A DNA stretch of 64,000 nt, from NCBI GenBank assembly GCA_964019425.1, contig OZ025788.1, positions 930,001 through 994,000 of the forward strand. The letters run 5' to 3'. The notes beneath the pieces are model-generated. The model had not been told where the DNA came from. It searched no databases and worked only from the letters and a program-made list of their open reading frames with translations. Origin of the DNA: Flectonema sp. DT1601 (lineage: Eukaryota > Euglenozoa > Diplonemea > Diplonemida > Diplonemidae). The position numbers were made by a program, and so were the translations under genes. This document shows, in pieces, positions 61,801 to 64,000 of the stretch (position 1 is its first letter; each line of letters opens with the position of its first letter).

Positions 61801-62749
61801 TTTGAAGCTGCTGAAGAAGAGTGCGATGGTCAGCTTCCTTGAGGGCAGTTTTCTGGGTTAGCTTCAGAATTATTTGTTGAGTAGAAACCCTGAGTTTCTC
61901 AACACGATCAGATGACACTCTTTGTATCTCATCTAGAATGATCTCATGTAACTTGATTTGTTCTTCTTCAATCTGTGATCTGGAAGACATTTCCGACAGG
62001 GATAACGTGTGAGTTCTAAATGTCATGTGTTGTGTAGCAACTAATCTCTGGATTTCTGTTTCTAAATTAGCCTTCTCCGACTCACGGGCTTGCCTCTCTT
62101 CAGCAAGAGCAGTATTTGCAACATGTTCCTTTTTAGTAGAATCCATTCGATATTTCTCTGCGGTTTGTTGTTTGTCTCTTGCCTCTTGAAGTTGTTTTTG
62201 AGTACTTTGAACAAGTAAAGTAGCATCCTGTAACTGCTTATGAATATCAGTAGAAATTGGGTGTCTGGCTTTAGCCAGGTCTACCCCTGCTTGATCCACA
62301 CGTGTTTGAAGATCAGAAATAGATTGCTGTTTGTTACTAATCTCACGAGCAGCTGATGCAAGTTGTAGTTTCAGTAACAAACTATCAGCTTTATGAATAG
62401 GACCAGATTTAGATAAATCAATAAGAGATTGATGAATCGCTTCTATTGTTCTCCAAGTATGTCGATGAGCAGCCAACAGAGTAGTTGCTACTGAGGGTAC
62501 ACAATTAATATTACTTCCTAATTGATCACTAGTAGTTTCATGTTTTATAGGTAAAGTCCCTTTATTCAATTGCATGAGTAGTGCAGTAGCCCTTACAGAG
62601 TCTTCAGTACTAAATCCGATCTCTGCAAGACCGTCACCCATCATCTGAATCCTCACTCCCCTTACTGGAGCGAGGAGATCTCGTAAGTCAGATTCACCCC
62701 ATCCACTGGGAAGGTGTAACTCTAAGCAGGGCCCTTCAGTATCTGGCAT
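58859..62749 (-). CDS. Large coiled-coil protein with RRM-like start and UBA-like end
   Basis: 1296 residues from the ATG at 62749 (MPDTEGP). The frame continues upstream to an ATG at 62812, but that part crosses the acceptor ATCTCTTTTTCAAG 24 nt before the chosen start. Residues about 8-75 look like a degenerate RRM (LELHLPSGWGESDLRDLL ... GLAEIGFSTEDSVRATALL). A very long coiled coil fills about 95-1040. A globular insert follows (about 1050-1120, with FWFIDPPPQGT and DNGGITWAGSG). After a Ser/Pro linker, the last 50 residues (SAFPDVEPTLLSGVAHNIIE to MLADMAS) resemble a UBA/CUE-type three-helix ubiquitin-binding domain. Role unknown; an elongated adaptor or tether is plausible. Confidence 0.82.
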   Translation of the reverse strand: MPDTEGPCLELHLPSGWGESDLRDLLAPVRGVRIQMMGDGLAEIGFSTEDSVRATALLMQLNKGTLPIKHETTSDQLGSNINCVPSVATTLLAAHRHTWRTIEAIHQSLIDLSKSGPIHKADSLLLKLQLASAAREISNKQQSISDLQTRVDQAGVDLAKARHPISTDIHKQLQDATLLVQSTQKQLQEARDKQQTAEKYRMDSTKKEHVANTALAEERQARESEKANLETEIQRLVATQHMTFRTHTLSLSEMSSRSQIEEEQIKLHEIILDEIQRVSSDRVEKLRVSTQQIILKLTQKTALKEADHRTLLQQLQSQQSDNDAKVEKIRSEAAQSLDSLKDRVTEDLEERFKLEQYQQKTEFDKVCESNEELQEQLNAKSTELAAVLSQCDESDSRLQSIIEEKDVQIESYKVDISNLTNSLEHSQPAVPEKEPILQQHRSTSPIPQVEEEKPAEIRTELATNSTQTDLEGNEINKLQSEVKRLIDELTTKTAEASMWQQEAQLRSKTANDTATLECEIERLIEKESTNKKLIVKLRSETEQHSITIGSLETTVHSKTVLTRELEGQLQDLTSKLTDASTDSEALVSSNKEISSLKSEILELSIACEDLEGIIMKKNDSISEIEETLHRTEADLNQSNGEYLNFKNKYDKSVEEANSSRTQLHAAAEGLRTAVAAHAAEGEQLRENMHLHEVDNQKLRSDLIRCENQILELETKLKDFTSITSQRDTQISELQSVLRATTDAQKCLQTDLTDAQAALTEAKESIQKVNTTRREEITEATSTQKQLTTERVSLEQEIQQLHERHRVTVEEMTTSVEKTTDFEHQLRAAEERAAEVEQKLAEEKQSNSSMSNNLITLRQQLGQLEDQNSVLREELKILSTAAQTPRKENCHQCEIYQSARQLQTEVMNGLQTDLTDATREVSSLQSRLVTLESDHSKVLLESTRIRVMLKETESHNIKLQQRPSDAEYQNIIERLESAEMQTPVIEKDLLHFKQQFEETSQQLSECQEENNRIQNQYNLLESNSRCEASQLSDELTTINSQLHRLLTASYTAECSDWDDPRSITLREDGTCDGGFWFIDPPPQGTTSVELRMVWSGQTEQLLYSDNGGITWAGSGIRLEVIGSVPAWIEALVYKKQLEHAETRATMAEWRVQSASPRREGSPTFQSPFSASVQRSVREVSISRPQSITSPISNRTKEEFNEKPVETVLPSPASFTTQVTPAAVPVASVISSTPDVIPPPSGDDEATTLEQSLSSAFPDVEPTLLSGVAHNIIEGIMTMDQARLMLADMASMDAFGGI

Positions 62750-63938
62750 CGCATATCTAAGAATTGTAGCAGCCTTGAAAAAGAGATTATTATAACAAAG
62801 ACCTCCAACCATTAAAAAAAAATAAAATACACCGAATCATGCCGCATCCATGGTAGTGTAACCTGAATTCGAAAAAAGGAAATTCTGCAAACATTCTCAG
62901 AGTACCTGAAGAGACGATAACCAGTACACTTAGCCAGGTCTGTTTCCGTTTGTAATTTCAAAAAGTTATAAATTTAAAGGGGCAGGGCTAGGGAGGTTAA
63001 CCTTAAAGAAACTTAGCATAATAACGATAAGTTTATCTAATTTAGATTATTCAAAAGCCAATCAAGAATTTTTCGGCCGTTTCCTGTTACTAGTTAGTAA
63101 ATCGAACAAGAAAGAACTCGGTAGCTAGTTGGTACACTTTCTTTTGCACTGGCAAAAAAAAGCGTTTGGAGAGCTCTCCACAGATCAAAACTTACTGAGC
63201 TTAAGGAGCACCCCTCTACTATTATTAATTTGTACAACAAAAACAACACAAGAAACACAGCGTCCCATCACCAACAAGAAAACTTGATTAGCGGTACATA
63301 TCCCAAAAGACGGAAGCTCGGAGGAAAGAAATAACACTCTCAAGAAATTAGTGAATAGAAAAAAGACGGATAAACTCCAAAAGGAGAGAAGTCCCCATTG
63401 AAAGAGTTAACACGTCGAACTAGAAAGAATATAAGTCGTGAAGAAAGAGGGGAGACACAAGATTAGTTTCATTCCGACGGAAAACAGCCAATCAACTACT
63501 CTGTTGCAGATTTTCAAGGCAAGTCGTTAGATCGAAATGGGAGCCACTCACGTTGGTCTACGAATTATTAATTATTATATACAGACACGAAATCTGATTT
63601 CACACACTGGCAGAGTAAAAACCGATAAAGAAAACCTTTGCCCAACAAGCTTGAGATGCACATGAAGGCAATAGAGAGCTGTGAATAGGATCACCTGTGG
63701 AAAAGCCAAGGCGCCCGGTTCTCTATACCAGACGCCTTTAAGTGGCACCTTTGTAATTGAAAATCGAGAGAAACAGAGTTTCCAGCTTTGTAATTTGTTG
63801 TTATCTTAACAGATAAGGTAAGTCGGCCAGATCATCGTCCCAACAGGTAGACTGTAGTTTTTTGGCAAGTGGGGCGAAAGGAAACGTAGCCTTCTATGAC
63901 GATCAAGAGATAAACTAAAAAAGTCGGGGCCCGGCAGA
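62750..63938. other. Upstream flank of the minus-strand array
   Basis: About 1.2 kb without a supported gene on either strand. It lies between the first gene of the minus-strand array seen here and a plus-strand tRNA, so it could contain a transcription start region, but no defined promoter motif was recognised. Short GC-rich segments lie at 63710-63750 and 63925-63935. Confidence 0.5.
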
Positions 63939-64000
63939 TCCCCCTTGGCGCAGTCGGTAGCGCGTCAGGCTGTTAACCTGCAGGTCGTTGGTTCGAACCC
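63939..64000 (+). tRNA. trnN: tRNA-Asn (GTT), cut by window end
   Basis: The D arm GCGC-AGTCGGTA-GCGC (B-box-less A-box region TGGCGCAGTCGGTAGCGC), the anticodon loop CTGTTAA with anticodon GTT at 63972-63974, the variable AGGTC and the T arm start GGTTCGAACC are all in place. The acceptor strand would begin at 63939 and the 3' side lies beyond the window. The outermost anticodon-stem pair is a T/C mismatch, a small oddity. It runs opposite to the protein genes. Confidence 0.88.

Noticed and set aside
1-64000. Prokaryotic features (CRISPR, operons with ribosome binding sites, insertion sequences)
   Set aside because: Spliceosomal introns, dynein and nucleolar genes and a eukaryotic tRNA show nuclear DNA; no such structures were seen.

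Overview
This looks like nuclear DNA of a flagellated protist using the standard genetic code. Supporting features are an outer-arm dynein intermediate chain gene, small GT-AG spliceosomal introns (62-83 nt), mitochondrial presequences, and a eukaryotic tRNA-Asn. All 24 confidently called protein genes lie on the minus strand, so the order of transcription runs from right to left. Nearly every start codon is preceded, within about 10-30 nt, by a pyrimidine-rich tract ending in AG, as for a splice acceptor. One-strand gene arrays with an acceptor before each start are the hallmark of spliced-leader trans-splicing. With the cis-introns this points to Euglenozoa (diplonemid or euglenid rather than a trypanosomatid). 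A dinoflagellate or perkinsid relative, or ordinary 5'UTR introns, cannot be excluded from this window alone.

Layout, left to right. The first 140 bases hold an ambiguous open segment. KCTD-type BTB protein (0.8-1.9 kb). FAM210/DUF1279 mitochondrial protein in three exons (2.8-3.5 kb). A gene-poor 2.4 kb stretch. A tandem family of three secreted-and-anchored cysteine-rich proteins (5.9-12.9 kb). A hypothetical protein, a CAP-Gly protein, a fragment of a non-LTR retrotransposon endonuclease on the plus strand, a PX sorting nexin, an NIFK/Nop15-like RRM protein, and a coiled-coil/calponin-homology/EF-hand protein (13.4-21.6 kb). An R3H protein and a degenerate phytanoyl-CoA-dioxygenase-like protein (22.6-26.4 kb). 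A GC-rich secreted lectin-like gene with a WSC domain and one frame break (27.3-29.2 kb). A hypothetical protein, an LSD1-like SWIRM/amine oxidase, the DNAI1-like dynein intermediate chain, another hypothetical protein, an RIIa/5'-nucleotidase fusion, and a leucine-rich-repeat surface protein (29.6-43.5 kb). A 2474-residue repeat-built coiled coil, a short RRP5, a mitochondrial-looking hypothetical protein, a B-box protein, and a coiled coil with a UBA-like end (43.8-62.7 kb). The window closes with the first part of a plus-strand tRNA-Asn, opposite in direction to the gene array.

The genes do not form one pathway. They mix housekeeping (ribosome biogenesis: NIFK, RRP5; chromatin: LSD1-like), cilium and cytoskeleton (DNAI1, CAP-Gly, calponin-homology, RIIa protein, large coiled coils), trafficking (sorting nexin) and cell surface (cysteine-rich trio, lectin/WSC, LRR protein), as expected of a polycistronic array. 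Thirteen cis-introns were placed by eye. Each restores a continuous reading frame, and most sit near the 3' end of their gene.
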